Shown: positions 41,611 to 49,500 of the stretch, piece by piece | Layout: every line of letters begins with the position of its first letter | How positions within the stretch are numbered: position 1 is the stretch's first letter | Assembly: GCA_031556475.1 (NCBI GenBank) | Contig: JAVBSY010000109.1 | Coordinates: 1 to 64,000, forward strand | Length of the DNA stretch: 64,000 nt | Origin: Azoarcus sp031556475 | GTDB lineage: Bacteria; Pseudomonadota; Gammaproteobacteria; Burkholderiales; Rhodocyclaceae | Direction: 5' to 3' | The notes under the pieces: model-generated | Database searches by the model: none | Told to the model about the DNA's origin: nothing | Seen by the model: only the letters and a program-made list of their open reading frames with translations | Position numbers and translations under genes: made by a program

Positions 41611-43377
41611 TTACTTCGCCCCTTTCGCTTCCGCTTTGCCACCTGCCTTAGTTTCCGCTTTCGCCCACGAGTCCTTCAGCGCTACCGTGCGGTTGAACAC
41701 CGGCGCACCGTCCATGGAATCGACGCTATCGGCGATGAAGTAGCCGTGGCGCTCGAACTGGAAGCGTTCCTCCGCCCGCGCCTCTTTCAGCGAAGGCTCA
41801 AGGTAGGCGGCGATGACGCGCTTGGAGTCCGGGTTGATGTCGTCGAGGAAGTCGCGCTCGGCATCCGCCGCATCGCCTTCGCGGCGCTGTCCGGGGTAGG
41901 GGTAGGCAAACAGGCGGTCGTACAGGCGCACTTCGGCGCGGTAGGCATGCCCGGCGTTTACCCAATGCAAATTGCCCTTGACCTTGTAATTGTCCGCGCC
42001 CGGCGTGCCCGACTTGGAATCCGGCAGGTATTCGGCAAGCACGGCGGTGACGTTGCCCTCCGCATCCTTCTCGCAGCCGGTGCAGCGCACCACGTAACCG
42101 TAGCGCAGACGCACCAGATTGCCAGGATAGAGGCGGTGAAAACCCTTCGCCGGCTGTTCCTGGAAATCCTCGCGTTCGATCCACAGTTCGCGCCCGAACG
42201 GCATGTCGCGCTTGCCCAACTCGGGTTTGAGCGGATGGTTGGGCGCCTGACACAATTCGGAGGCGCCCTCGGCGTAGTTGGTCAGCACCAGCTTGAGCGG
42301 GTCGAGCACGGCGACGCGGCGCGGCGCGGTTTCGTTCAGGTGCTCGCGCATGCACTCTTCGAGCACGCTGATGTCGATCCACGAATCCGCCTTGGAAACG
42401 CCGATGCGTTCGGCAAAGCCGCGAAAGCCCTCGGCGGTAAAGCCGCGCCGGCGCGAGCCGATGAGCGTGGGCAGGCGCGGGTCGTCCCAGCCATCCACAT
42501 GGCCCTCGCCCACGAGCTTGATGAGCTTGCGCTTGGACAGCACGACGTAGCTCAGGTTGAGGCGGGCAAATTCGATCTGCTGCGGCAGCGGGCGTGGGAA
42601 ATGACCGGCCTCGGCCAGCGCGTCGAGCAGCCAGTCGTAGAACGGGCGCTGGTCTTCGAATTCGAGCGTGCAGACCGAGTGGGTGATGTTTTCGATCGCG
42701 TCCTCGATCGGGTGCGCGAAGGTGTACATCGGGTAGATGCTCCACGCATCGCCCGTGCGGTGATGGGTCGCCTTGCGGATGCGGTAGATCGCCGGATCGC
42801 GCAGGTTGATGTTGGGGTGCGCCATATCGATCTTCGCCCGCAGCACATACGTACCGTCGGGGAATTCGCCGGCACGCATGCGGGCGAAGAGATCGAGGCT
42901 TTCCGCCACGGCGCGGTCGCGCCAGGGGCTGTTCTTGCCCGGTTCGGTCAGCGTGCCGCGCAACGCGCGCATTTCCTCGGCGGAAAGCGAATCGACATAC
43001 GCCTTCCCGGCCCGGATCAGGCTTTGCGCGCACTGGTACATGGTTTCGAAATAGTCCGAGGCATAGTACAGATGCTTGCCCCAATCGAAACCGAGCCATT
43101 TCACCGCCTCGATGATCGAATCGGCATACTCCTGCTCTTCCTTCTCCGGGTTGGTGTCGTCGAAGCGCAGATGGCAACTGCCGCCGTAGCTCGCGGCAAG
43201 ACCGAAGTTGAGGCAGATCGACTTCGCGTGGCCGTAGTGCAGGTAGCCGTTCGGCTCCGGCGGGAAGCGGGTTTCCACCCGCCCGCCCCACTTGCCGCTG
43301 CGGTTGTCCTCGTCGATCAGGTTACGAATGAAGTTGCTCGGCGCGGCGACGCCGTCTTGCTTGTCGGTCGAATTCAT
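41611..43377 (-). CDS. glnS: Glutaminyl-tRNA synthetase
   Basis: 588 residues, class I synthetase. HIGH-type motif PPEPNGYLHYGHAKSI and KMSKS-type motif VVLSKRKLIKLV are intact. The GlnRS-specific RFDDTNPEKE and the C-terminal anticodon-binding beta barrels follow (IEREDFQEQPAKGFHRLYPG). It charges tRNA-Gln. The ATG at 43377 is used; the frame extends upstream to 43671 with unlikely sequence. The C-terminus ends in a Lys/Ala-rich tail (KAETKAGGKAEAKGAK). Confidence 0.95.
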   Translation of the reverse strand: MNSTDKQDGVAAPSNFIRNLIDEDNRSGKWGGRVETRFPPEPNGYLHYGHAKSICLNFGLAASYGGSCHLRFDDTNPEKEEQEYADSIIEAVKWLGFDWGKHLYYASDYFETMYQCAQSLIRAGKAYVDSLSAEEMRALRGTLTEPGKNSPWRDRAVAESLDLFARMRAGEFPDGTYVLRAKIDMAHPNINLRDPAIYRIRKATHHRTGDAWSIYPMYTFAHPIEDAIENITHSVCTLEFEDQRPFYDWLLDALAEAGHFPRPLPQQIEFARLNLSYVVLSKRKLIKLVGEGHVDGWDDPRLPTLIGSRRRGFTAEGFRGFAERIGVSKADSWIDISVLEECMREHLNETAPRRVAVLDPLKLVLTNYAEGASELCQAPNHPLKPELGKRDMPFGRELWIEREDFQEQPAKGFHRLYPGNLVRLRYGYVVRCTGCEKDAEGNVTAVLAEYLPDSKSGTPGADNYKVKGNLHWVNAGHAYRAEVRLYDRLFAYPYPGQRREGDAADAERDFLDDINPDSKRVIAAYLEPSLKEARAEERFQFERHGYFIADSVDSMDGAPVFNRTVALKDSWAKAETKAGGKAEAKGAK

Positions 43378-43540
43378 CGGCTCGTGGAAAAGATAGGGGA
43401 GCGCGGCGGCCCCGGGTTGCACATGCGCCGATTGTAGCCGATCCCCCCACGGTAACCGGAATGGCCGGAGAGACTGGTTTTTGCCGGTACGGCAGCCACA
43501 TCGGTCATGACAATGCCAAGCGCTGCAAAGGCTCCGGGCT

Positions 43541-46312
43541 TCAGCTTTCCCCCGCGCTTTGTGCGAGCTTCTGCCGCACCTGATCCGCAGCGCTGCCGTT
43601 GGGCACAAGTTCGAGGTAGGTGCGATAGGCCTTTTCGGCGCTACCGCGCTCGCCAAGGTGAGCGTAGGCATCGCCGAGATTCAGATACGCGATGGCGCGC
43701 GACGGGTCCATTTTCAGCGTGTTCTCGAACCAGCGCACCGCTTCGCGATATTTCTCCTGCCTGTAATAGACGAAGCCGAGGTTATTGGCGGCGAGCGCAA
43801 AATCGGAACGCAATTTGAGCGCCTCGGTGAATTGCGCTTCGGCCTGCACGTAGTCCTTTTCCTTGTAGAACTGCAGGCCGCGGTCGTTGGCACGCTGCGC
43901 TTTCTGGCGCGCCGTCATGTCCACCGGCGGCGGTGGCACGAGCTTGCGTGCCTCGCCTTGCAGATCCTTGACCACTACCGGCACCGCCTTCGGCATCGCG
44001 TCTTCGGAGGGTGAGGCCGCTTCCAGTTTGTTGTTCAGCGCGATCGCATCATTGGAAAGCTGGCCCGAATCGGCGGTCAGGAATTCCGTTTCGCCGGGCA
44101 ATGCGAATACGAACTCGCCGCCCTGCGAACCGGGCAGGCTGCCAAACGCCGGCGCCTGCTGCGCCACTGCGGACACTGCCGGCGCCATGTAGGCAGCCAG
44201 TTCGGTCGCCGTGATGAGGGAATCGCCATTCAGATCGGCCTTGCCGGAAAGCGCCTGCAACAGAATCCAGGTAAAGATCGAGTGCCCATTCGGGCCGCCG
44301 TCGGCAACCAGTTGATCGGCCCCGCCGGCAGTCAGCATCTGCCGCCCGATCCGCTTTGCATTCTCGCGCAGGAAATTGCTGTCCCGCGGGCCGCTGCCAC
44401 GCGTCAAGCCGAGACCGCTGTAACACGCATCCATGACGAACAGCACATGCCTGGCCGGCAGGCTCTCGGCGATGTTCTGGATGTCGGTCATCGGAATCGC
44501 GTCGCTGGCGAACTGCTCCGGATCGGAATCGGCCGGCACGATGTAGCCGAGATCGCGGCCCGATGCGAGCTTGCGCGTGGCGCCATGGCCGGCAAAGAAC
44601 ACGAAAACGCGGTCGTCCTTCTTCACGCCGCCGTGCACCAGGCGGTCATGAAAGGCAGCAAGAATGTTGCTGCGGGTCGCCTCGCCGTTTTTGAGCACGA
44701 TCACCTGTGCAGCCGGGAAACCAAGCCTGTCGGTCAGCATCTGTCCGACCGCATCGGCATCCGCGGCGGCGTACTGGAGTTTCGGCCACTTGCTGTAGTC
44801 ATCGATGCCGATGACGATCGCCCACGCATTTCGCCCATCTCCAGCAAGGCCGGTAACGGTTTCGGCGCGGCCTTTGTCCGCCGTCTGGCCCGGCTTCGCC
44901 TGCGGCAGCGAGAAACCCTTGCCGTCCCACGCCGCGAAACTGTAGCCCTCCGCGATGAGACGATCGAGCACCAGCGGCAGCGCCTTGACCGAACGCTCGT
45001 GGATGTCATGGAAAAGAACGATGCCGCGCCCTTCCTTATCCACCGAGCGCAGCACGCGGTCGGCGATGGAGGACGGTACCGGGTCGGCCCAGTCGAGCGA
45101 ATCGATGTTCCACATGACCGACTTGAGGTGCGCGACCGATAGCATCTGCAGCCCCTCGGCGTTGCGCGCCCCATATGGAAAACGGAACAGCGGTGCGCGC
45201 TTCGGGTCGACTGCCTGCAGCAGCCTGTCGGTATCGAGGATTTCGGTCTTCAGCCCCGCGCCGTGCTCCTTGGAAAGCTGCGCGTGCGTCAGGCTGTGAT
45301 TGCCGACGGCGTAGCCTTCTTCGACCAGGCGGCGGCTGATCTGCGCGGCCGGCGCCAGTTGCGTGCGGCCATCCTGCTGGATCTTGCCGATATTGCGGCC
45401 TACTTCGAAGAACACCGCCGGCACGCCGTATTGCTTGAGGATCGCAGTGATTTCCTCGGTATAGGCGCGGTGTGGGCCGTCATCGAAGGTCAGCACCAGG
45501 GTTTTGGGCGGCAGTTGGTAGCCGAAGATCTCGCGCTCCTCGTCGCCGCTGGGCGGTAGCGCGTAGGGCACGATGACGCCGTATTCCTTGAGAATCTGTT
45601 CGCGCTGATAGCGTTGACGCAGGAAGGCGACATATTCGTCCCATCGCTCGCGCTTGAGAGGAATCGCCCGCGGCGTGAAACGGCTGAATATCTGCGTGAT
45701 CTCGTTGTTGTAGTTGCGTTCGATTTCGCTGAGCGCATCCAGATCCTCACCAATGCGCTTGTGCAACTTGATCGCCGGCAGCGCCGAATCCTTCGCGATG
45801 CTCGCCTGCAGGTTGCGCAACACCTCACGGAATGCCAGCCGATCGGCATCGAACATGTCCGGCCCCGATTCGATGTAATCGAGCAGGTCGGAAATGCGCG
45901 CAAACCGTTCGCCGTTCGCCGATACGAGCAACGCATCGAAACCCTGCGTCAGTTCCTCGGTGCGCAGTTGATTGCCATGGAACAGCATCTGCCCAACCGA
46001 GTTCGCAACCTGTAGTTCCGCGGCAGAGAGGCTTTTCTCATCCGACAGGAGCACGATGATCCGCCGGTAGTCGGCCAACAACGCCGCAAGCTGGAGTCCG
46101 ATCCGCTGCACCGCATCCTGTTCAGGCGCGGGGGCTGCGATTTTCGCCGGGACCGGCGCGGACGCCGGCGCAGGCGGAGCCACGGGGGGAACGGCCACGG
46201 CGCTCTCGGCCGAAGAGGTGTCGCTGCACGCATAGAGGAACGCGACAGAACCCAGAACGGCAACGAAAACTGCTCGCACACGAAACAGGATGAAGCGGGG
46301 AAGAAAGGGCAT
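43541..46312 (-). CDS. Polysaccharide deacetylase - caspase-like peptidase - TPR fusion lipoprotein
   Basis: 923 residues from the ATG at 46312. An N-terminal signal ends in FLYAC, a possible lipobox, then a Pro/Ala-rich linker. About 270-465 is a NodB/CE4 deacetylase: LTFDDGP (metal Asp 278), NHSLTH (His339, His343), FRFPYG and VLFHDIH. About 496-740 is a C14 caspase-like domain with VFFAGHG (His576) and FVMDACYSG (Cys630), plus an EF-hand-like DLNGDSLITATEL. About 815-915 are TPR repeats. All catalytic residues appear present. A TTG at 46342 is an alternative start. Confidence 0.85.
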   Translation of the reverse strand: MPFLPRFILFRVRAVFVAVLGSVAFLYACSDTSSAESAVAVPPVAPPAPASAPVPAKIAAPAPEQDAVQRIGLQLAALLADYRRIIVLLSDEKSLSAAELQVANSVGQMLFHGNQLRTEELTQGFDALLVSANGERFARISDLLDYIESGPDMFDADRLAFREVLRNLQASIAKDSALPAIKLHKRIGEDLDALSEIERNYNNEITQIFSRFTPRAIPLKRERWDEYVAFLRQRYQREQILKEYGVIVPYALPPSGDEEREIFGYQLPPKTLVLTFDDGPHRAYTEEITAILKQYGVPAVFFEVGRNIGKIQQDGRTQLAPAAQISRRLVEEGYAVGNHSLTHAQLSKEHGAGLKTEILDTDRLLQAVDPKRAPLFRFPYGARNAEGLQMLSVAHLKSVMWNIDSLDWADPVPSSIADRVLRSVDKEGRGIVLFHDIHERSVKALPLVLDRLIAEGYSFAAWDGKGFSLPQAKPGQTADKGRAETVTGLAGDGRNAWAIVIGIDDYSKWPKLQYAAADADAVGQMLTDRLGFPAAQVIVLKNGEATRSNILAAFHDRLVHGGVKKDDRVFVFFAGHGATRKLASGRDLGYIVPADSDPEQFASDAIPMTDIQNIAESLPARHVLFVMDACYSGLGLTRGSGPRDSNFLRENAKRIGRQMLTAGGADQLVADGGPNGHSIFTWILLQALSGKADLNGDSLITATELAAYMAPAVSAVAQQAPAFGSLPGSQGGEFVFALPGETEFLTADSGQLSNDAIALNNKLEAASPSEDAMPKAVPVVVKDLQGEARKLVPPPPVDMTARQKAQRANDRGLQFYKEKDYVQAEAQFTEALKLRSDFALAANNLGFVYYRQEKYREAVRWFENTLKMDPSRAIAYLNLGDAYAHLGERGSAEKAYRTYLELVPNGSAADQVRQKLAQSAGES

Positions 46313-46589
46313 GAACGGGCGACAGCAAGTAAAAAAGCTCAAGGGCGCAAGAATAACGCGACAGTCGAGCGCATATCCACATACGAACGGAGAAACCCCG
46401 ACCGAACAGCCCTCTCGAATGGGCGGCCTGACTCAACGTCAGCGGCTCATGGAGTCCATCGGCTACATCCCGCCCGTTCGAGGCCGAGGAACGCTATTAT
46501 TTGCAGTTCACCGAGCGAGCTGTCCCGGTTCGGCCTGCTCGACACAGGCCAACTGGTTCGCATCTGCACGCCAAACAAGCAAAGTTCCC

Positions 46590-47141
46590 ATGCATAAACT
46601 TTCATGGCTATCCGGTACGGAGTGGGTTGAGCACTCGTTTGCGCCAGTTTACGAACTGGCGAACATCGATACCCCCAATCCGCGAATCATCGTGGGCGTG
46701 CCCGCGGGCGACCCCGTTGTATTCGAGCAATTGGCGCTTTTGCTCGAGCCGCCTTATTTTGTGCTTTACGTTCTCCACACACCCCGAGGCGAGGAGCAGG
46801 CGGGCCGCTATCAAAGTCCCGAGTTGTCGGCGGAAGAATTCCGAGCATTCATCACTCGTTTCGCCCAATTGCTATCGCAGGATTCGCGTTTCGACATCTG
46901 GGCTTATTCTCCCGCCGAACGAGCCACTGTCGTTTGGGATCGTCACAATCAGTTGTTCTGCTACGGCCCGATCGAGCGATTCGCGTCCAGGCTGCAGGCG
47001 CTCGGCTTTCGGTCCGGCGATCCGTCCATTTCCGTGCCGCATCAGCACCACTATCGACAGGAATGCGACGCTCAGGCCGCGGAACTGCTCGCCGCGCTCG
47101 ATTGGTCGTTCTCACCACTGCAGCCGGAGGACGAACAATGA
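46590..47141 (+). CDS. Hypothetical protein
   Basis: 183 residues from the ATG at 46590 (MHKLSWLSGTEWVEHSF). The frame is open upstream to 46290, but that part is low-quality sequence overlapping the start region of the divergent fusion gene. It appears soluble, with segments VVFEQLALLLEPPYFVLYVL and SRFDIWAYSPAERATVVWDR. No motif or family recognised. It is followed, with an ATGA overlap, by a very small frame and then two small membrane protein genes. Confidence 0.6.
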   Translation: MHKLSWLSGTEWVEHSFAPVYELANIDTPNPRIIVGVPAGDPVVFEQLALLLEPPYFVLYVLHTPRGEEQAGRYQSPELSAEEFRAFITRFAQLLSQDSRFDIWAYSPAERATVVWDRHNQLFCYGPIERFASRLQALGFRSGDPSISVPHQHHYRQECDAQAAELLAALDWSFSPLQPEDEQ

Positions 47142-47236
47142 ATAATCCAGAAAAGCAGCACCCGCTTCGGCCAGTGCAATCGGCCCCGGCTCTCGGCCTG
47201 CATTTCGCTTCACCATGCCTTTGGGCCACGAACTAA
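47138..47236 (+). CDS. Possible 32-residue small ORF
   Basis: ATG overlaps the stop of the previous gene (ATGA) and the frame runs to TAA at 47234-47236 (MNNPEKQHPLRPVQSAPALG at the start). The overlap suggests translational coupling, and the next gene starts 14 bases after its stop. The peptide has no recognisable feature, so it could be chance. Confidence 0.25.
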   Translation: MNNPEKQHPLRPVQSAPALGLHFASPCLWATN

Positions 47237-47249
47237 GGCCATACACAGC

Positions 47250-47795
47250 ATGCAGAAAGTCCTCGCGTTCATCGCCTTTCTCTTCCTCTCCGTGCTCGCG
47301 GCGGGGATTTTCGGTGCGCTGCACGATCAGATCAGCTACACCGTTTCCAGCGAATATTTCACCAAGTTCAAATTCCCCCAGTTCAATCTGCTCGATGCGG
47401 ACATACCGGAGCGGGTTCGCGCGGCGCAGGTCGGCTTTTTCGCCTCCTGGTCGATGGGTATCACAGTCGGGCTACTGACTGGCGTCGCCGGTTTCATTCA
47501 TCCGCACGCCGCGCAAATGCGCAAGGCGCTCCTGCTTTCCCTTGCGCTCATGGCCGGCATCACGCTTCTTTGCGCATTGGCCGGATTGGCCGTCGGTTTT
47601 TTCAGCACGACGGTGCTCGACCTTTCCCGCTACACCGGCACCGGCTGGTTCATTCCCGAAGGGCTTGAACAGCCGCGCCGCTTCGTCTGTGCCGGCTATA
47701 TGCACAATGCCGCCTATCTTGGCGGGGTGGTTGCCGTTCCGTTCGCCTGGATGTTTCATTTCCGCTACCGCAGCCGTACGGAAGGCCGAATATGA
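47250..47795 (+). CDS. Small integral membrane protein of unknown function
   Basis: 181 residues with about four membrane helices: VLAFIAFLFLSVLAAGIFGA at the N-terminus, GITVGLLTGVAGFI, ALLLSLALMAGITLLCALAG, and a C-terminal NAAYLGGVVAVPFAWMFHF. The first loop is amphipathic and charged. No family recognised. Confidence 0.65.
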   Translation: MQKVLAFIAFLFLSVLAAGIFGALHDQISYTVSSEYFTKFKFPQFNLLDADIPERVRAAQVGFFASWSMGITVGLLTGVAGFIHPHAAQMRKALLLSLALMAGITLLCALAGLAVGFFSTTVLDLSRYTGTGWFIPEGLEQPRRFVCAGYMHNAAYLGGVVAVPFAWMFHFRYRSRTEGRI

Positions 47796-47855
47796 TCGGC
47801 AGCCGAAAGGCACGCGCTGTTTTCCCGAACGTTCGCACCGGGAGTCGAGGCATTC

Positions 47856-48146
47856 ATGCGAATCGACATTTCTACCGGCGACAAGACATGGGGCCTCATC
47901 TTCTTGCTGGTCTTGCTGTACTTTCTTGTTATTCGAGCATCGGGCTGCGCGATTTCCGAAAGCCCGCTTGGTTTTGTCCAAGGCTGCCACAATCATGGCA
48001 TCGACTGGAATGCATTCATGGCACCGGTCGGCCTCGTGGTGGTCATTCTGTTGCCACTGTCCGCCGCCTACTGGCTGCTGCGCATTGTCCACACCATGCT
48101 CAAGACCGGCGCATACCTGATCGCCCGTTTTCGCTCCTTCCGATAG
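47856..48146 (+). CDS. Small membrane protein of unknown function
   Basis: 96 residues, with two hydrophobic helices (LIFLLVLLYFLVIRASGCA and FMAPVGLVVVILLPLSAAYW) and a short Cys-containing loop between them. GAGG precedes the ATG by six bases. It follows the previous membrane protein by 60 bases and is probably co-transcribed. Confidence 0.6.
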   Translation: MRIDISTGDKTWGLIFLLVLLYFLVIRASGCAISESPLGFVQGCHNHGIDWNAFMAPVGLVVVILLPLSAAYWLLRIVHTMLKTGAYLIARFRSFR

Positions 48147-48223
48147 CGCGGCAAACCTGAACCGGACAGGTTTTCCCGCTTTGCCATATATGTCTCTGCC
48201 TTGCTGCACGCAAAGGAGTCGCC

Positions 48224-48607
48224 ATGAACCTGTCCGCCTTCTTCGCCATCGGTGCGGGCGCCGCCTGTGGCGCCTGGTTGCGCTGGGGCCTGGGCGCCCT
48301 GCTCAATGCGGCATTTCCGCTGCTGCCGATGGGAACGCTGGCGGCGAATTGGCTTGGCGGCCTGTTGATGGGTGTCGTGCTCGGCATCATTCACAGTTGG
48401 CCGGCGATTCCGCCGGCCATGCAATTGTTGCTGACGACAGGCTTTCTCGGCGGCCTGACGACGTTTTCCACGTTCTCGGCGGAAGCCTTCCATCTCGTCC
48501 AGACAGGTGCCTGGGGATGGCTGAGCCTGCATATGGGGCTGCATGTATTCGGCTCGTTGGCGCTGACCTGGGGCGGCTATACACTATTCAACGCCCTGCA
48601 TGGCTGA
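48224..48607 (+). CDS. crcB: CrcB/Fluc fluoride channel
   Basis: 127 residues, four membrane helices. GAWLRWGLGALLNA near the N-terminus, TLAANWLGG, and the diagnostic FLGGLTTFSTFSAE with the pore Phe/Thr residues are present. It exports fluoride as a dual-topology dimer. AAAGGAG precedes the ATG. I looked for the fluoride riboswitch in the 77 bases upstream and did not see its conserved pattern. Confidence 0.92.
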   Translation: MNLSAFFAIGAGAACGAWLRWGLGALLNAAFPLLPMGTLAANWLGGLLMGVVLGIIHSWPAIPPAMQLLLTTGFLGGLTTFSTFSAEAFHLVQTGAWGWLSLHMGLHVFGSLALTWGGYTLFNALHG

Positions 48608-48761
48608 GGCGGGCAGCTTGTCACGCTTTGTTTCATCCCGTGATGCACGTAACAGGAAACGCGTGGCACGATAGGAAGTCTTATTACGCGGTCATTGCCA
48701 TGCGGACCGGCCGGCATCTCCCCGGCCACTACCCTACCCGCACATGAAAAGGTCGAACATC

Positions 48762-49439
48762 ATGAAAAAGATCATCGCTCCATTGCTTTCCATCACTGTG
48801 GCCGCAAGCGGCCTATACGGCTGCGCCGGCATGAGCGAAACACAGCGCGATACCGGCACGGGCGCCGCCATCGGCGCGGTGGCCGGGGCCGTCATCGGAC
48901 GTGCCACGGCGGGCGGCAACAAGGGCCGCAGTACCGCCACCGGCGCCGCCGTCGGAGCGATCCTCGGCGCAGGCGGCGGTTATCTGTGGTCGAAGCACAT
49001 GCAGGAACAGAAAGCGGCGATGGAAGAAGCCACGCAGGGTACCGGCGTATCGGTGTCGCAAACTGCCGACAATCAGTTGAAACTGGATATTCCTAGCGAC
49101 ATTTCCTTCGATACCGGGCGCTACGACGTCAAGCCCAATCTGCAACCGATTCTCGACCGCTTTGCCACGAGCTTGAACCAGCACGCGGTGACGACGGTAA
49201 AAATTGTCGGCCACACCGACAACACGGGAAGCGACGCGATCAACAATCCGCTGTCGGTCAACCGCGCCTCCGCAACCCGCGACTATCTGGTCGCCCACGG
49301 CGTCTCAGGCAGCCGGATCAGCATCGACGGGCGCGGCTCGCATCAACCGGTGGCGGATAACTCGACCCTGGCAGGCCGGGCAATGAACCGCCGGGTGGAG
49401 ATTTTCGTCGCCGAACCGGCCCCCGCACCGGCAAGCTGA
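48762..49439 (+). CDS. OmpA-family lipoprotein with glycine-zipper segment (YiaD-like)
   Basis: 225 residues from MKKIIAPLL. The signal peptide ends at a lipobox LYGC. A glycine-zipper membrane-type segment follows (GTGAAIGAVAGAVIGRATAG and GAAVGAILGAGGGYLW), then a C-terminal OmpA/MotB peptidoglycan-binding domain (VKIVGHTDNTGSDAINNPLS, NRRVEIF). It tethers the outer membrane to peptidoglycan. An ATG at 48744 is an alternative start. Confidence 0.88.
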   Translation: MKKIIAPLLSITVAASGLYGCAGMSETQRDTGTGAAIGAVAGAVIGRATAGGNKGRSTATGAAVGAILGAGGGYLWSKHMQEQKAAMEEATQGTGVSVSQTADNQLKLDIPSDISFDTGRYDVKPNLQPILDRFATSLNQHAVTTVKIVGHTDNTGSDAINNPLSVNRASATRDYLVAHGVSGSRISIDGRGSHQPVADNSTLAGRAMNRRVEIFVAEPAPAPAS

Positions 49440-49500
49440 ACGCAGCCGGAACGCCCCCCGCCACACCGGGTTGTCGGCGGCGAGCTCCACCGGCTCCTCT

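Noticed and set aside
48147..48223. Possible fluoride riboswitch ahead of crcB
   Set aside because: The space is short and the conserved pattern of the crcB RNA is not visible.
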